Assembly: GCA_900316475.1 (NCBI GenBank)
Contig: ONDA01000008.1
Location: forward strand, 1-64,000
Length of the DNA stretch: 64,000 nt
Direction of reading: 5' to 3'
Origin: an uncultured Prevotellaceae bacterium
Lineage (GTDB): Bacteria > Bacteroidota > Bacteroidia > Bacteroidales > Bacteroidaceae
Part shown: one piece after another, positions 1 to 8,388 of the stretch
Position numbering within the stretch: position 1 is the first letter of the stretch
Layout: every line of letters starts with the position of its first letter
The notes under the pieces: model-generated
The model's input: only the letters and a program-made list of their open reading frames with translations
Told to the model about the DNA's origin: nothing
Database searches by the model: none
Made by a program: the position numbers and the translations under genes

Positions 1-62
1 TACTGTCTTATGACGAATGAAGAATCGGCCTTATTCCACTTCCTTGATGTTGTTAACGAATG

Positions 63-92
63 CAAAGATATAAATTATAATTGAATATACAA
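63..92 (-). promoter_or_regulatory. Bacteroidetes-type promoter reading out of the window
   Basis: On the minus strand a TTG (90-92) is followed after 19 bases by TATCTTTG (63-70), which fits the Bacteroidetes consensus. It fires leftwards, so its gene starts beyond the left edge. The -33 element overlaps the start codon of the rightward permease, so the two may be divergently expressed. Confidence 0.55.
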
Positions 93-1120
93 TGAAGAAG
101 TTTCCGCTATTCATAGTATTGGCAGTTACCATCGCGGTATTGCTGGTCGTCAACCTGTTGCTCGGCACGGTGCGCATTCCCGTGGCCGACGTGTGTCGCA
201 TCCTGACGGGCGACGATTCTAACGAAATCTGGGCGAACATCATCTTCAGCAGCCGACTGCCGCAGGCCTTGACCGCCATAATGGCTGGTGCGGGGCTGGC
301 TGTCAGTGGCTTGCAGATGCAGACGGTCTTCCGTAATCCGCTGGCGGGTCCCTCCGTTCTTGGCATCAGCAACGGGTCGGCCCTCGGCGTAGCCTTCGTC
401 GTCCTGCTCTCTGGACGTATCGGCGGTGTGGCTCTTTCGCGTCTCGGCTATCTTGGTGATGCCGCTATGTCGGTAGCCGCTATTGTCGGTGCCCTTGGCG
501 TGCTGATACTCATCGTATGGATTTCGAATCGCGTGAAGGGTAACGTCACCTTGTTGATTATTGGCGTGATGATAGGCTATCTGGCCAACGCCATCATCGG
601 TGTGCTGAAGTTCCTGTCGCCCGAGGAGGACGTCAAGGCGTTTGTCGTCTGGGGGCTCGGCTCGTTCAGTCGGGTGTCGGGCGACGAGATGGTGCTGTTT
701 GTGGTCTTGATGACTGTCCTGCTGCCGCTGACCATGCTGCTGGTGAAGACGATGAACCTCTTGCTGCTTGGCGACCGCTACGCAGCCAACCTCGGTCTGA
801 ACATCCGTCGCAGCCGCTTGCTGGTCATCCTGTCGTCGGGTGTGCTGGTGGCCATTGTCACCGCCTACTGCGGCCCTATTATGTTCATCGGTCTGGCCGT
901 TCCCCATCTGGTCCGTGCGCTTTTCCGTAGCAGTGACCACCGCGTGCTGATGCCCGCCACGGCGCTTTGTGGTGCAGCCCTCGCACTGTTTTGCAATCTT
1001 ATAGCACGTATGCCGGGCTTCGAGGGTGTCCTGCCTGTTAACAGCGTCACCGCCCTTGTCGGAGCTCCGGTCATTGCTGCTGTCCTCTTCCGCAAACGAA
1101 ACAACGAGTTTGGCGAATAA
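92..1120 (+). CDS. FecCD/BtuC-family ABC transporter permease
   Basis: This is a 342-residue polytopic inner-membrane permease of the family that imports iron-siderophores, haem or vitamin B12 from a periplasmic binding protein. The family signatures are visible: the GLAVSGLQMQTVFRNPLAGP segment near residues 70-90, the GPIMFIGLAVPHLVR segment near 265, and a C-terminal PVNSVTALVGAPV segment ending in an arginine-rich tail. About nine hydrophobic segments are present and the length is normal. No ATPase or binding protein lies inside the window, so any such genes must be to the left or elsewhere. The convergent cobalamin genes make a corrinoid substrate attractive, but the sequence alone does not separate B12 from siderophore import. 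Confidence 0.85.
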   Translation: MKKFPLFIVLAVTIAVLLVVNLLLGTVRIPVADVCRILTGDDSNEIWANIIFSSRLPQALTAIMAGAGLAVSGLQMQTVFRNPLAGPSVLGISNGSALGVAFVVLLSGRIGGVALSRLGYLGDAAMSVAAIVGALGVLILIVWISNRVKGNVTLLIIGVMIGYLANAIIGVLKFLSPEEDVKAFVVWGLGSFSRVSGDEMVLFVVLMTVLLPLTMLLVKTMNLLLLGDRYAANLGLNIRRSRLLVILSSGVLVAIVTAYCGPIMFIGLAVPHLVRALFRSSDHRVLMPATALCGAALALFCNLIARMPGFEGVLPVNSVTALVGAPVIAAVLFRKRNNEFGE

Positions 1121-1123
1121 CGG

Positions 1124-1822
1124 CTACAAGATATCCTTGATGTCGAGCAGTCTCGTCACCGTATGTGTGGGCACGTCGGTTGGTTCTACGCCCCAGCGGT
1201 TGAAGAGTATAGTGTCGAGACCAGCGTTGTGGGCTCCAACGATGTCGGTATTCAGGTTGTCGCCAATCATCAGTGTTGTCTCCCTGCTGGCTCTGGAAAC
1301 CTTGAGTGCATAGTCGAAATATTGGGGTGAGGGCTTGTTTGCGCCGGCATCCTCGCTGAGGATAATCGTGTCGAAATAGTCGCGCAGCCCGCAGGCCGCC
1401 AGCTTCTTGTATTGCACCTCGTGGAAGCCGTTGCTCGTCATGTGCATGCGGTAGCCCCGCTGTCTGAGGTAGTCCATCAGGCTGTGGGCACCCTCGACAA
1501 CGCCCGGCTTGGAGGAGCAGTAGTCCAGGAAGACGTCGCTCATCTCGAGGCAGAGGTCGTTGGTGACCGCCAAGCCGTTGCCTGTGCTGAGCGGGCGTCG
1601 GAAGCGCTCGACGATGAGGAAGTCACGTGTAATTTCTCCCCGCGAATAGCGTGTCCAAAGGTCGATGTTGGCAGCCCAGTAGGCATCGTAGAACACTTGC
1701 GGGTCAGGAAACCGGCGCTCTAAATGAAAGGCGTCGAACGTTTCGCGCAGGGCGATGACCGCGTTGCCGTAGGTATCGTACAGCGTATCGTCGAAATCAA
1801 TAAACAAGTCTTTATATCTCAT
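1124..1822 (-). CDS. HAD-superfamily phosphatase, YjjG/YfnB type
   Basis: This is a cytosolic HAD hydrolase of the non-canonical pyrimidine nucleotidase group. All four HAD motifs are visible: DFDDTLYDT near residue 10 (nucleophile and acid Asp), TSNG in the middle, the NKPSP lysine, and GDNLNTD near the C-terminus. The ATG of MRYKDL is preferred. It overlaps the stop of the CbiJ-CbiD gene by 11 bases, whereas the longer alternative begins with TTG and adds seven unrelated residues. It is the last gene of the cobalamin block. A dephosphorylation step in nucleotide-loop metabolism is possible, but general nucleotide house-cleaning is the family's usual role. Confidence 0.85.
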   Translation of the reverse strand: MRYKDLFIDFDDTLYDTYGNAVIALRETFDAFHLERRFPDPQVFYDAYWAANIDLWTRYSRGEITRDFLIVERFRRPLSTGNGLAVTNDLCLEMSDVFLDYCSSKPGVVEGAHSLMDYLRQRGYRMHMTSNGFHEVQYKKLAACGLRDYFDTIILSEDAGANKPSPQYFDYALKVSRASRETTLMIGDNLNTDIVGAHNAGLDTILFNRWGVEPTDVPTHTVTRLLDIKDIL

Positions 1823-3578
1823 AAATCTTTCCATTGTCGTCAATGAGGAGTATGGTTAGCTCGCCGTCTGGCAGGAGTGGCTGGCAGTGGGCGGCACAAT
1901 GACGGATGACGGTGCTGGCAAAGGCTTGGCGCTTGTCGTCGGGCAGACGGTCCCAGAGTTCGCGGGCCAACGTGATGTCGCTGATGTCGAGGTTGCAGCC
2001 GGCCTCGCGGAGGAGACCGGCCATGAAGTCCTTGTCCATCGTGGCCTTGCGGCTGTGGGTGTCGAGGTGGCCCGCCGCTAACTTCACGGCCTTGCCCAGC
2101 ATGACGCCTAACGTCAGTTGCCTGATACCGAGTTCGTGGGCTATCGTCAACGTAGCACCGATGAAGTTGCCATACTCCACGAAAGCCTGCGTCGGCAGGG
2201 TGGGGTAGAGCGCCTTGACAAACCGTTCGCTCTTGCCGCCGCTGTTGATAACCACACGCTCCGTGCCGCTGGCCTTGGCCACCGTCATGCACTTACGGAT
2301 GGAGTCGATGAAAGCTTCCTCGGAAAAGGGCTTGACGATGCCCGAGACGCCGATAATTGAAATGCCGCCCTCAATGCCGAGACGGGGGTTGAACGTGCGG
2401 CGCGCTATCTCGGCACCTTGCGGGACGGAGATGGTACAGACCCACCCCCGGCCCCTCCCTGTAGGGAGGGGAGTGATTAGTCTTTCAAGATTATTGCGAA
2501 TCATCTCGCGCGGCCCTTTGTTGATGGCGGGAGAGCCGGGAGGGAAGTCGAAGCCCGGAAGGGTAAACCTTCCGACACCCTCGCCGCCTTCTATCACTAA
2601 CCACTCCCCTCCATTCAGGGAGGGGCCGGGGGTGGGTCTGATCTCCGCCCTTACTTCAATGCCGTTCGTCACGTCAGGGTCGTCGCCAGCCTCCTTGATG
2701 CAGTAGGCGCAGCCTTCCCTCTGGTACCTCACAGCCACCATTATTGTCTCGCCATCGGGCAGCACCACCGGCACCTCGGCGGGTGTCTCGCCAGTCAGCA
2801 ACTGCCGCGTGGCCGCCACCGCTGCCGCCGTCGCACACGTCCCCGTTGTCAGTCCGCTATGCAGCGGATAGAACGCCGGCAACAGTTTCTCTACCATCCG
2901 GCGCAGTCCGTAGGGACCGTTGACCGTATTGACGAACGACAGTCGTGGCCGTTTCAGGGCGATGATACGCATTCCCTGGGCGCGCGCTTCGGCCACTTTC
3001 TCTGCGAAGCCGCCGCTCAATCCGCTCTCTTTCAGCAGAATGACGCCGGCCGAGGGCATCGCGCCGTCTTCGTAGTAACAGAGTTGGTCGTCGGTAGCTC
3101 CCTGTTCGTGGGCCAGTGCTATAGAGGAATCACGGCGCAGGATGCGGTAGACGACACGAATGCCCCGCTCCTCCAGTCCCTTCAGTCTGCCGATGCTTTG
3201 TACGCCCGTCGTGGCTAAGAGTGTGGTGTTAGGCGTTAGGCGTGAGTAAAGTTCGCTATAGTCGTCAATCCACGTGATGTCTTCGTCGCGTGGAGGATAG
3301 ATGCGTTCATAGCGTATGACGGGCAGCCCTGTCTTGGCAATCGTCTCATGCAGCCGTGAGGCAAAGGGGTGAGCCGCATCCACGATGAGACGTATGTCGT
3401 GCTTATGACAGAACAGACGCATCGCCTCTTCGTCCATTGCCCCGTCCGTCCGTTGTCCGTTGTGCAGCACAATGTTCTGCTCCCCTGTCTTCGTACTATA
3501 ATAATAAGGGGTGCCAGCCTCCTCCAGTACCTCCACCGCCTTGCGGCCCTCCGTCGTTCCTCCGAAAACCAGAATCAT
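1812..3578 (-). CDS. cbiJ-cbiD: CbiJ-CbiD fusion: precorrin-6A reductase and cobalt-precorrin-5B C1-methyltransferase
   Basis: A 588-residue bifunctional enzyme of corrin ring synthesis. Residues 1-238 are the CbiJ/CobK reductase, starting ILVFGGTTEGRKA. From about residue 239 a CbiD domain follows (SGLTTGTCATAAAVAA; NPRLGIEGGISIIGVSG further on). The ATG at 3578 forms an ATGA overlap with the stop of the upstream CbiG-CbiF gene; the frame is open further upstream but that stretch is an Arg/Pro-rich shadow of CbiF. The CbiD domain carries two unexpected short peptides, at about residues 314-326 and 368-380. They are encoded by two inverted copies of one 40-bp repeat and flank a normal GGEGVGR-containing CbiD segment. 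Both insertions keep the frame, so the enzyme may still be active. Confidence 0.88.
   Translation of the reverse strand: MILVFGGTTEGRKAVEVLEEAGTPYYYSTKTGEQNIVLHNGQRTDGAMDEEAMRLFCHKHDIRLIVDAAHPFASRLHETIAKTGLPVIRYERIYPPRDEDITWIDDYSELYSRLTPNTTLLATTGVQSIGRLKGLEERGIRVVYRILRRDSSIALAHEQGATDDQLCYYEDGAMPSAGVILLKESGLSGGFAEKVAEARAQGMRIIALKRPRLSFVNTVNGPYGLRRMVEKLLPAFYPLHSGLTTGTCATAAAVAATRQLLTGETPAEVPVVLPDGETIMVAVRYQREGCAYCIKEAGDDPDVTNGIEVRAEIRPTPGPSLNGGEWLVIEGGEGVGRFTLPGFDFPPGSPAINKGPREMIRNNLERLITPLPTGRGRGWVCTISVPQGAEIARRTFNPRLGIEGGISIIGVSGIVKPFSEEAFIDSIRKCMTVAKASGTERVVINSGGKSERFVKALYPTLPTQAFVEYGNFIGATLTIAHELGIRQLTLGVMLGKAVKLAAGHLDTHSRKATMDKDFMAGLLREAGCNLDISDITLARELWDRLPDDKRQAFASTVIRHCAAHCQPLLPDGELTILLIDDNGKIYEI
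2437..2475 (+). repeat. 40-bp palindromic repeat, copy 1, inside cbiD
   Basis: The segment has a CCCACCCCCGG head followed by a 9-bp perfect hairpin (CCCCTCCCT, loop GT, AGGGAGGGG at 2452-2471) and GAGTG. Read on the coding strand it gives a peptide containing PLPTGRGRGW, which I do not expect in CbiD. The other copy in this gene is inverted and nearly identical. Confidence 0.8.
2602..2640 (-). repeat. 40-bp palindromic repeat, copy 2, inverted, inside cbiD
   Basis: The reverse complement matches copy 1 at almost every base; the difference lies in the hairpin loop (TGAATGG against TGTAGGG). On the coding strand it gives PTPGPSLNGGEW. The two copies are about 130 bp apart and could pair in DNA or mRNA. 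Confidence 0.8.
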
Positions 3579-5356
3579 CTGTCGCCTTTCCTGAACAGGT
3601 GGGTGAAGTGTTTCGAATAGAGTTCTGACAGCCCCTGACGGTTGTCGATAGATTCGCCGACGACGAGCATCGTGGTAAGTGTGAGGTTGTTGTCGTGAAC
3701 AATCTTGGCGAGGTCTTTCAGTTGCCCTCGGTAGATTCGCTGGTCGGGCCACGTCAGGTGGTAGCAGGCAGCTACCGGCGTGTCTTCGGGGTATTCCTGA
3801 AGGAGTTCGCGCTGCACGTCGTCGACGATGGCGGCACTGAGGAATATGCACATCGTCGACTGGCTGCGAGCCAGAAGGTGGAGCTGCTCCTTCTCGGGCA
3901 TCGGTGTACGGCCTTCGCCACGGGTAAGGATGATGGTCTGCGTGCGCTCAGGGATAGTGAACTGAGAGCGCAGTTCTGCGGCGGCAGCCAGGAACGACGA
4001 GATGCCGGGGGTGATATGGTAGGCCATGCCCTCGCGGTCGAAGAAGGCCATCTGTTCCTGTATGGCACCGAAGATGCAGGGGTCGCCAGTGTGCAGGCGG
4101 ACGATGAAGTGGCCGCGGTCGTAGTGCTCCTTCATCAGCGCACACTGTTCTTCGAGGTTCATGTCTGCAGAGGAGCGGACGACGGCGCCGGGCTTGTGAC
4201 ATTCCGTCAGCGCCTTTGGAACGAGGCTTCCTGCATAAAGGATAAGGTCTGCCCGCTCCAGCATCTTACGGCCGCGGACGCTAATCAGGTCAGGGTCGCC
4301 AGGGCCCGCACCGACGATTTCGATATGGCCACCATCCCTACCTGACCTCAGATGCTTTCGGTCAATGGCCAGTGCTGCCGTCCAGTTCCTGCTCTTCACC
4401 TTGGGTATGACGAGCTGGCCGTGGTTTGAGCCTAAGATGGCCGCGGCCTCGCAGACGCTGGGAGTGCCAACGTGCTTGGCAACCGTCTCGCTGGGGTTTG
4501 GCACGTCGACGGCGGCAAGCTCGTCGGCAGTGAAGAATGCGACCTCTGCGTGGTATTCATTGGCAAGCATCGTACAGAACTCTTCATCCTTCTTCACGTC
4601 GATGGTGCAATAGCGATGAGCGCAGGGCAGGATGCCATGTTTGGCAAAGGCTTCCTCTATCTCGTCGTAGATATGCTCGTAGTTGTCAGGATGATGAGCC
4701 AGACCGAAGCCTATGGTACCCACCATGGGCACGAAGTGGAGTGTCAGCAACCCCTTTGGAGCAGAGCGGACAAAAGGCGACACGATGATTAGCAGCTTAT
4801 ATTTCTGCGGGTCGGCCTCGCTGATGTCGTTGATGACGGTGACGTGTTCGGGCTTGGTGGCCTCTAAGTAGTCAGTGCCCTCGTCGCGAGCTTCGAGCAA
4901 TAGGGCCGTCGGCTGGCGGTTGACGAAGGCGAAGATGTGTCGGTTCATCGCCACGGTGGCGTTGGCGACCGACCAGCCGAAGCGCTGTTCGAAGGTGTCG
5001 AGTGCCCACAGTCCGGCGTTGTCGCTCTGTGTGGTAATGACCTCGCGGGCACCGAGGATGCCAGCAATCAGGTGCGTCAGGTCGTTAGCGCCGCCGACGT
5101 GGCCACTGAGCACGGAGATGACGTTGCGTCCGAAACTGTCGATGCAGACTACGGCAGGGTCGGTGTGCTTGTCGTCGACGAGTGGTGCTATGGTGCGTAC
5201 ACAGATGCCCATAGCGCCGATGAAGACAAAGGCGTCGTAGTCGTGCCAATGGGAGACGACAGCGTTGCGGCTGATGCTGTCGGCAGAAAGTGCCGGCTGC
5301 AATTGTGTGGCAATGTTCTTGCCCTCACTGCTGACGGGTATGATAGCTATTTTCAT
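3575..5356 (-). CDS. cbiG-cbiF: CbiG-CbiF fusion: cobalt-precorrin-5A hydrolase and cobalt-precorrin-4 C11-methyltransferase
   Basis: A 593-residue fusion for two consecutive steps of anaerobic cobalamin synthesis. Residues 1-340 are CbiG, which opens the ring-A delta-lactone; GAMGICVRTIAPLVDDK and SGHVGGANDL are characteristic. From about residue 345 an SAM-dependent tetrapyrrole methylase follows, with GAGPGDPDLISVRG, the LHTGDPCIFGA loop and the family's usual length. The gene overlaps CbiJ-CbiD by four bases (ATGA), which suggests translational coupling. Upstream lies the PL9 lyase gene, 26 bases away, so the block is probably one transcript although carbohydrate genes interrupt it. Confidence 0.92.
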   Translation of the reverse strand: MKIAIIPVSSEGKNIATQLQPALSADSISRNAVVSHWHDYDAFVFIGAMGICVRTIAPLVDDKHTDPAVVCIDSFGRNVISVLSGHVGGANDLTHLIAGILGAREVITTQSDNAGLWALDTFEQRFGWSVANATVAMNRHIFAFVNRQPTALLLEARDEGTDYLEATKPEHVTVINDISEADPQKYKLLIIVSPFVRSAPKGLLTLHFVPMVGTIGFGLAHHPDNYEHIYDEIEEAFAKHGILPCAHRYCTIDVKKDEEFCTMLANEYHAEVAFFTADELAAVDVPNPSETVAKHVGTPSVCEAAAILGSNHGQLVIPKVKSRNWTAALAIDRKHLRSGRDGGHIEIVGAGPGDPDLISVRGRKMLERADLILYAGSLVPKALTECHKPGAVVRSSADMNLEEQCALMKEHYDRGHFIVRLHTGDPCIFGAIQEQMAFFDREGMAYHITPGISSFLAAAAELRSQFTIPERTQTIILTRGEGRTPMPEKEQLHLLARSQSTMCIFLSAAIVDDVQRELLQEYPEDTPVAACYHLTWPDQRIYRGQLKDLAKIVHDNNLTLTTMLVVGESIDNRQGLSELYSKHFTHLFRKGDR

Positions 5357-5382
5357 AGGATATGAAACAAATACGCTGATTC

Positions 5383-6618
5383 TTATAGGCTTTTCAGTAT
5401 TTTCTGCAATACCTCCGGCAGTGAGCCGTCGGCCTGGCGGTCAGCCAGCATAATCTTTACAATGTCAATACCGTTGAGGATGGACGTGTTGAGCTGGCTG
5501 TGCTCATTCCATGAGTTGCCTGTCTGGTTGACCGTGCTCTCAGGAGCCGTCGCCAGATGTTCGCCGCTGGTAGGCTCCAGACTGATACACTGGCTGATGT
5601 CGAGTCTGCAGGGATAAGGGTTGCCGAATCCGTAGTTGATATCGTTGCGGTAAGCCAGACAATGGCTGATGGTCATATGGCCAGTGTTGTTGTTCTGGTC
5701 GAAGCCCTTCTTACGGTGCCCCACGGCAAGGCAATGCGACAGTTCGGTGTCATGACGTGTATAGATGCCGCTGGCCTTGTTGTCTTTTCCCTGTCCGCCA
5801 AGCTTGAAGCCATTGGGATTGCCGCCGTTAGGGAAGTGGCTCAGGTCCTTGCCCTCAAAGCACGGCAGATTGCGGTCGACGCCATTGACTCGTGGATGTG
5901 ACGTGAGGTCGAACTCTGCCGGGCCGTTGTTGTAGGTGACGCAATACTGATAGACGGTTGGTGAATCCTTTGACTGACGCTGGAAAGAGTCCCACCCGTC
6001 ATCGGAGTTGTGCCAGGCCCGGCAGCCGATATAGGTGTTTCCGGGGAAAACGTCGCCCCCCTGCTTGTCGGCAAAGCCGTCGGCGTTGCCTCCCTCAGCC
6101 TGATAGTCGAAGTTGTCGTGCGAATCGCAGTTGATGACAACGTTGTAGCCGCCCTTCCTCAATTGGATGCCTGAGTCGCAACAGCCGTAGACGTCGAGCT
6201 GTTCCAGTCGGCAGTATGAGGCATTCTCGAGCCATAGCCCTTTCTTCCCTGCATAGCGAATGGTGAGACCCTTGATGAGAATGTACTGCCCCGTCACTTT
6301 AATGCCGTTGGTGTTGTTTGGCTGCTGTCGGAAGTCCAGTATCGGTTTGGCGCCATCTGCGGCGCAGATAGTTATCCACTTGTCGGCGGTGGCGTTCTTC
6401 TTGATGACCACCGTCTTGGTAAAGTCGTACTGCCCACTTGTCAGGAACAGCGTGTCGCCAGCCACCAGACTGTCGACCATCGCTCCGAATCGTCCTGGCT
6501 TATCCATAGAAAGTCCTTCAGGGTCAATGCCTTTCGGCGAGGCATAGCGCACGGTTCCGTTGGCCATGTTAGTAACAGCCAGTGACAGCAAGGTCAGAAT
6601 AAGAGTTCGTGTCCTCAT
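5383..6618 (-). CDS. Secreted pectate lyase, polysaccharide lyase family 9
   Basis: A predicted exported right-handed beta-helix lyase that cleaves polygalacturonate by beta-elimination. After a signal peptide (MRTRTLILTLLSLAVT) the coil-rich repeats of the helix are visible. The PL9 hallmarks are NADGFADK and NSDDGWD, whose aspartates match the calcium site of Pel9A, and NGFKLGG, whose lysine corresponds to the catalytic base. The start is the ATG one base after the stop of the DUF2147 gene; ten residues could be added upstream but would precede the signal peptide. Its location between cobalamin genes is odd. Confidence 0.85.
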   Translation of the reverse strand: MRTRTLILTLLSLAVTNMANGTVRYASPKGIDPEGLSMDKPGRFGAMVDSLVAGDTLFLTSGQYDFTKTVVIKKNATADKWITICAADGAKPILDFRQQPNNTNGIKVTGQYILIKGLTIRYAGKKGLWLENASYCRLEQLDVYGCCDSGIQLRKGGYNVVINCDSHDNFDYQAEGGNADGFADKQGGDVFPGNTYIGCRAWHNSDDGWDSFQRQSKDSPTVYQYCVTYNNGPAEFDLTSHPRVNGVDRNLPCFEGKDLSHFPNGGNPNGFKLGGQGKDNKASGIYTRHDTELSHCLAVGHRKKGFDQNNNTGHMTISHCLAYRNDINYGFGNPYPCRLDISQCISLEPTSGEHLATAPESTVNQTGNSWNEHSQLNTSILNGIDIVKIMLADRQADGSLPEVLQKILKSL

Positions 6619-6619
6619 G

Positions 6620-7015
6620 TTATTTCTTTGTCCAAGTTTGTGTCTCATAGAACATTGCCACGTAGCCGCGAACTTTCAGCTTGCCACCTTCAAGCCAGAT
6701 GGAGCACTTATAGTTCTTGCCATTCTTGGGATTGTAAATCTTGCCGCCTTCGTACTTGTCGCCCTTTTTCTTCAAGCCCGTCAGGATGTTGACACCTATG
6801 AGCTTCCGGCTCTGCAATTTCTTGTCTGGGTTGTGGACGTCAAGTTGGCCGTCACCAGCTTTCAGCCAAATAATTTTGCCGCAGAACTGGTCACCGTTCT
6901 GATAGATTTCCACTTGTGACTCACCGCCTTCGGTGACCCACTTGCCAATAATACCCTGAGAATAGGCGACAGCTGACACAAAGGCCAGCATCATGCTTGC
7001 TAAAATTTTCTTCAT
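6620..7015 (-). CDS. Secreted DUF2147-family protein
   Basis: A 131-residue protein with a cleavable signal peptide (residues 1-19, ending VAYSQ) and one DUF2147 domain: GKWVTEGGESQVEIY at the start, GKIIWL in the middle and the KVRGYV core near the end. The family is a small beta-barrel fold of unknown function found in the periplasm or outside the cell. The stop is one base before the PL9 start, so the two are almost certainly co-transcribed. I see no clear TAnnTTTG promoter in the 95 bases upstream. Confidence 0.8.
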   Translation of the reverse strand: MKKILASMMLAFVSAVAYSQGIIGKWVTEGGESQVEIYQNGDQFCGKIIWLKAGDGQLDVHNPDKKLQSRKLIGVNILTGLKKKGDKYEGGKIYNPKNGKNYKCSIWLEGGKLKVRGYVAMFYETQTWTKK

Positions 7016-7110
7016 AGTCGTATAATTTGTTGGCTATTACTTAATTGAACTGTCGTAAAACAAGTGAAATCAGTGGTTCATTTGTCAAATTCATGTCATT
7101 CGTTGTTTAT

Positions 7111-8388
7111 TTATTCGGAAGTGATAATGCGGTAGTTGCCGCTCAGGTGCATAAAGGCAAAAAGACGCAGCAGTCCGTCGTAGTAGGCATCGAAGTAGCC
7201 GTCATCGAAAGGCACGTGCTTGGCATTCCAAAGGGCGTCGACAAACTCGCGGCTTTTGTCGTGGCTGCACAGCATGGAGGCCGCTGCCGTCGTGGCAACG
7301 AGTCCGATGCTGTGACGCAGTTTGCGGAAACCGCCAGCCTGCAGAATCTCGTCATCCTCGGGGAGTGTACCGTCCACGCGATACTGGTCGACGAACGTAT
7401 TGACACCTTGTGAATAGAAGAAGTTCTGCACCGTCTCACCGTACTGCCGTTGCCATGCACCGTCGGCACAGCTCCATTCGTAGTCGAGTGTGATGTTCAT
7501 CGGTACGCGCCATGAATCATAGCGGAAGTTGGCACTGCCATTGCGGCGATGAGGCTGTTGCGGCGCACCCGGCCGTTGCGGAAATTCGAGAGTGGTGCCG
7601 TCGTAGTTGCACATATCCGGGTTGAGTCCCGTCTTCTCGTTGATACACTTATGCAGGAATTCGCGACTTTTGTCGGCACAAGTCTGCCAAAGCGTGCTAC
7701 GGCCGTCGTCAGCCCAACGTGCCCACACCTCGTAGAAGGCGGGAATATGATAGCTGGGGTCGGTGAAGCGCTGACCGAAGCCGTCGGGCGTGAAGGTGAT
7801 GAGCTTGGTCTCAGGGTCGATGAGGTAGATGTTGTCGTGCGGCTGTATGCAGTCGAGGATGTGCTGCGCCTCGGCCTTGTAGTTGATACCCGTATGGTTG
7901 CCCCAGCGGTTGGAGGCAAAGAGAAGGGCGGTGATGAAGTACAGCTCACCGTCGGAGGCTGCCCCTTGTGCGTTGCGCGTGCCGTCGACCTTGCAGCTCC
8001 AGGCGAAGTAGCCTTTACGCTTTCCGTCTTGGTGCTGCATATAATGCTTGCTCCAGCGCCACAGCCGGTCGAAGATGTCTTTCTCGCCGAACTGTACGGC
8101 AATCATCATGCCGTAGGACATGCCTTCGGTGCGGGCGTCGTGGTTCTTGATGTCAGAGACGTAGCCCAACGTGTCGCCCACTTCGAAGTAAACCTTGTTG
8201 GGACCGCGGAACACGTCGTTGAACACTTCCTTCAGTTTAGCGTCGATGTCGGCCTGTCGGTAGCCCATCTCGGCGAAGAGGTTACGATACTGGCCGGTTT
8301 CGAACGCGCCTTTCTTCCAAGGCGTAAGAGCCGTTGCATGGATGGCAAGCATCAGCAGGGTTGTCATGAAAATAGATTTCTTCATCAT
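7111..8388 (-). CDS. GH8 reducing-end xylose-releasing exo-oligoxylanase-like hydrolase
   Basis: A 425-residue glycoside hydrolase family 8 enzyme with an N-terminal signal peptide. The (alpha/alpha)6-barrel signatures are TEGMSYGMMIAVQFG, where E88 is the likely general acid, and ASDGELYFITALLFASNRW. The sequence resembles the exo-oligoxylanase (Rex) branch, which removes xylose from the reducing end of xylo-oligosaccharides; the exact specificity is inference. The first ATG overlaps the CobL stop (ATGA), and a second in-frame ATG follows at once. The gene is transcribed with cobalamin genes on both sides. Confidence 0.85.
   Translation of the reverse strand: MMKKSIFMTTLLMLAIHATALTPWKKGAFETGQYRNLFAEMGYRQADIDAKLKEVFNDVFRGPNKVYFEVGDTLGYVSDIKNHDARTEGMSYGMMIAVQFGEKDIFDRLWRWSKHYMQHQDGKRKGYFAWSCKVDGTRNAQGAASDGELYFITALLFASNRWGNHTGINYKAEAQHILDCIQPHDNIYLIDPETKLITFTPDGFGQRFTDPSYHIPAFYEVWARWADDGRSTLWQTCADKSREFLHKCINEKTGLNPDMCNYDGTTLEFPQRPGAPQQPHRRNGSANFRYDSWRVPMNITLDYEWSCADGAWQRQYGETVQNFFYSQGVNTFVDQYRVDGTLPEDDEILQAGGFRKLRHSIGLVATTAAASMLCSHDKSREFVDALWNAKHVPFDDGYFDAYYDGLLRLFAFMHLSGNYRIITSE

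Noticed and set aside
107..940. A 277-codon frame opposite the FecCD permease
   Set aside because: It is rich in Gln, His and Asp with no hydrophobic segments, the signature of an antisense shadow of a membrane protein gene.
1823..1843. Longer N-terminus for the HAD phosphatase
   Set aside because: It needs a TTG start, adds non-family residues and increases overlap with the upstream gene; MRYKDL fits the family start.
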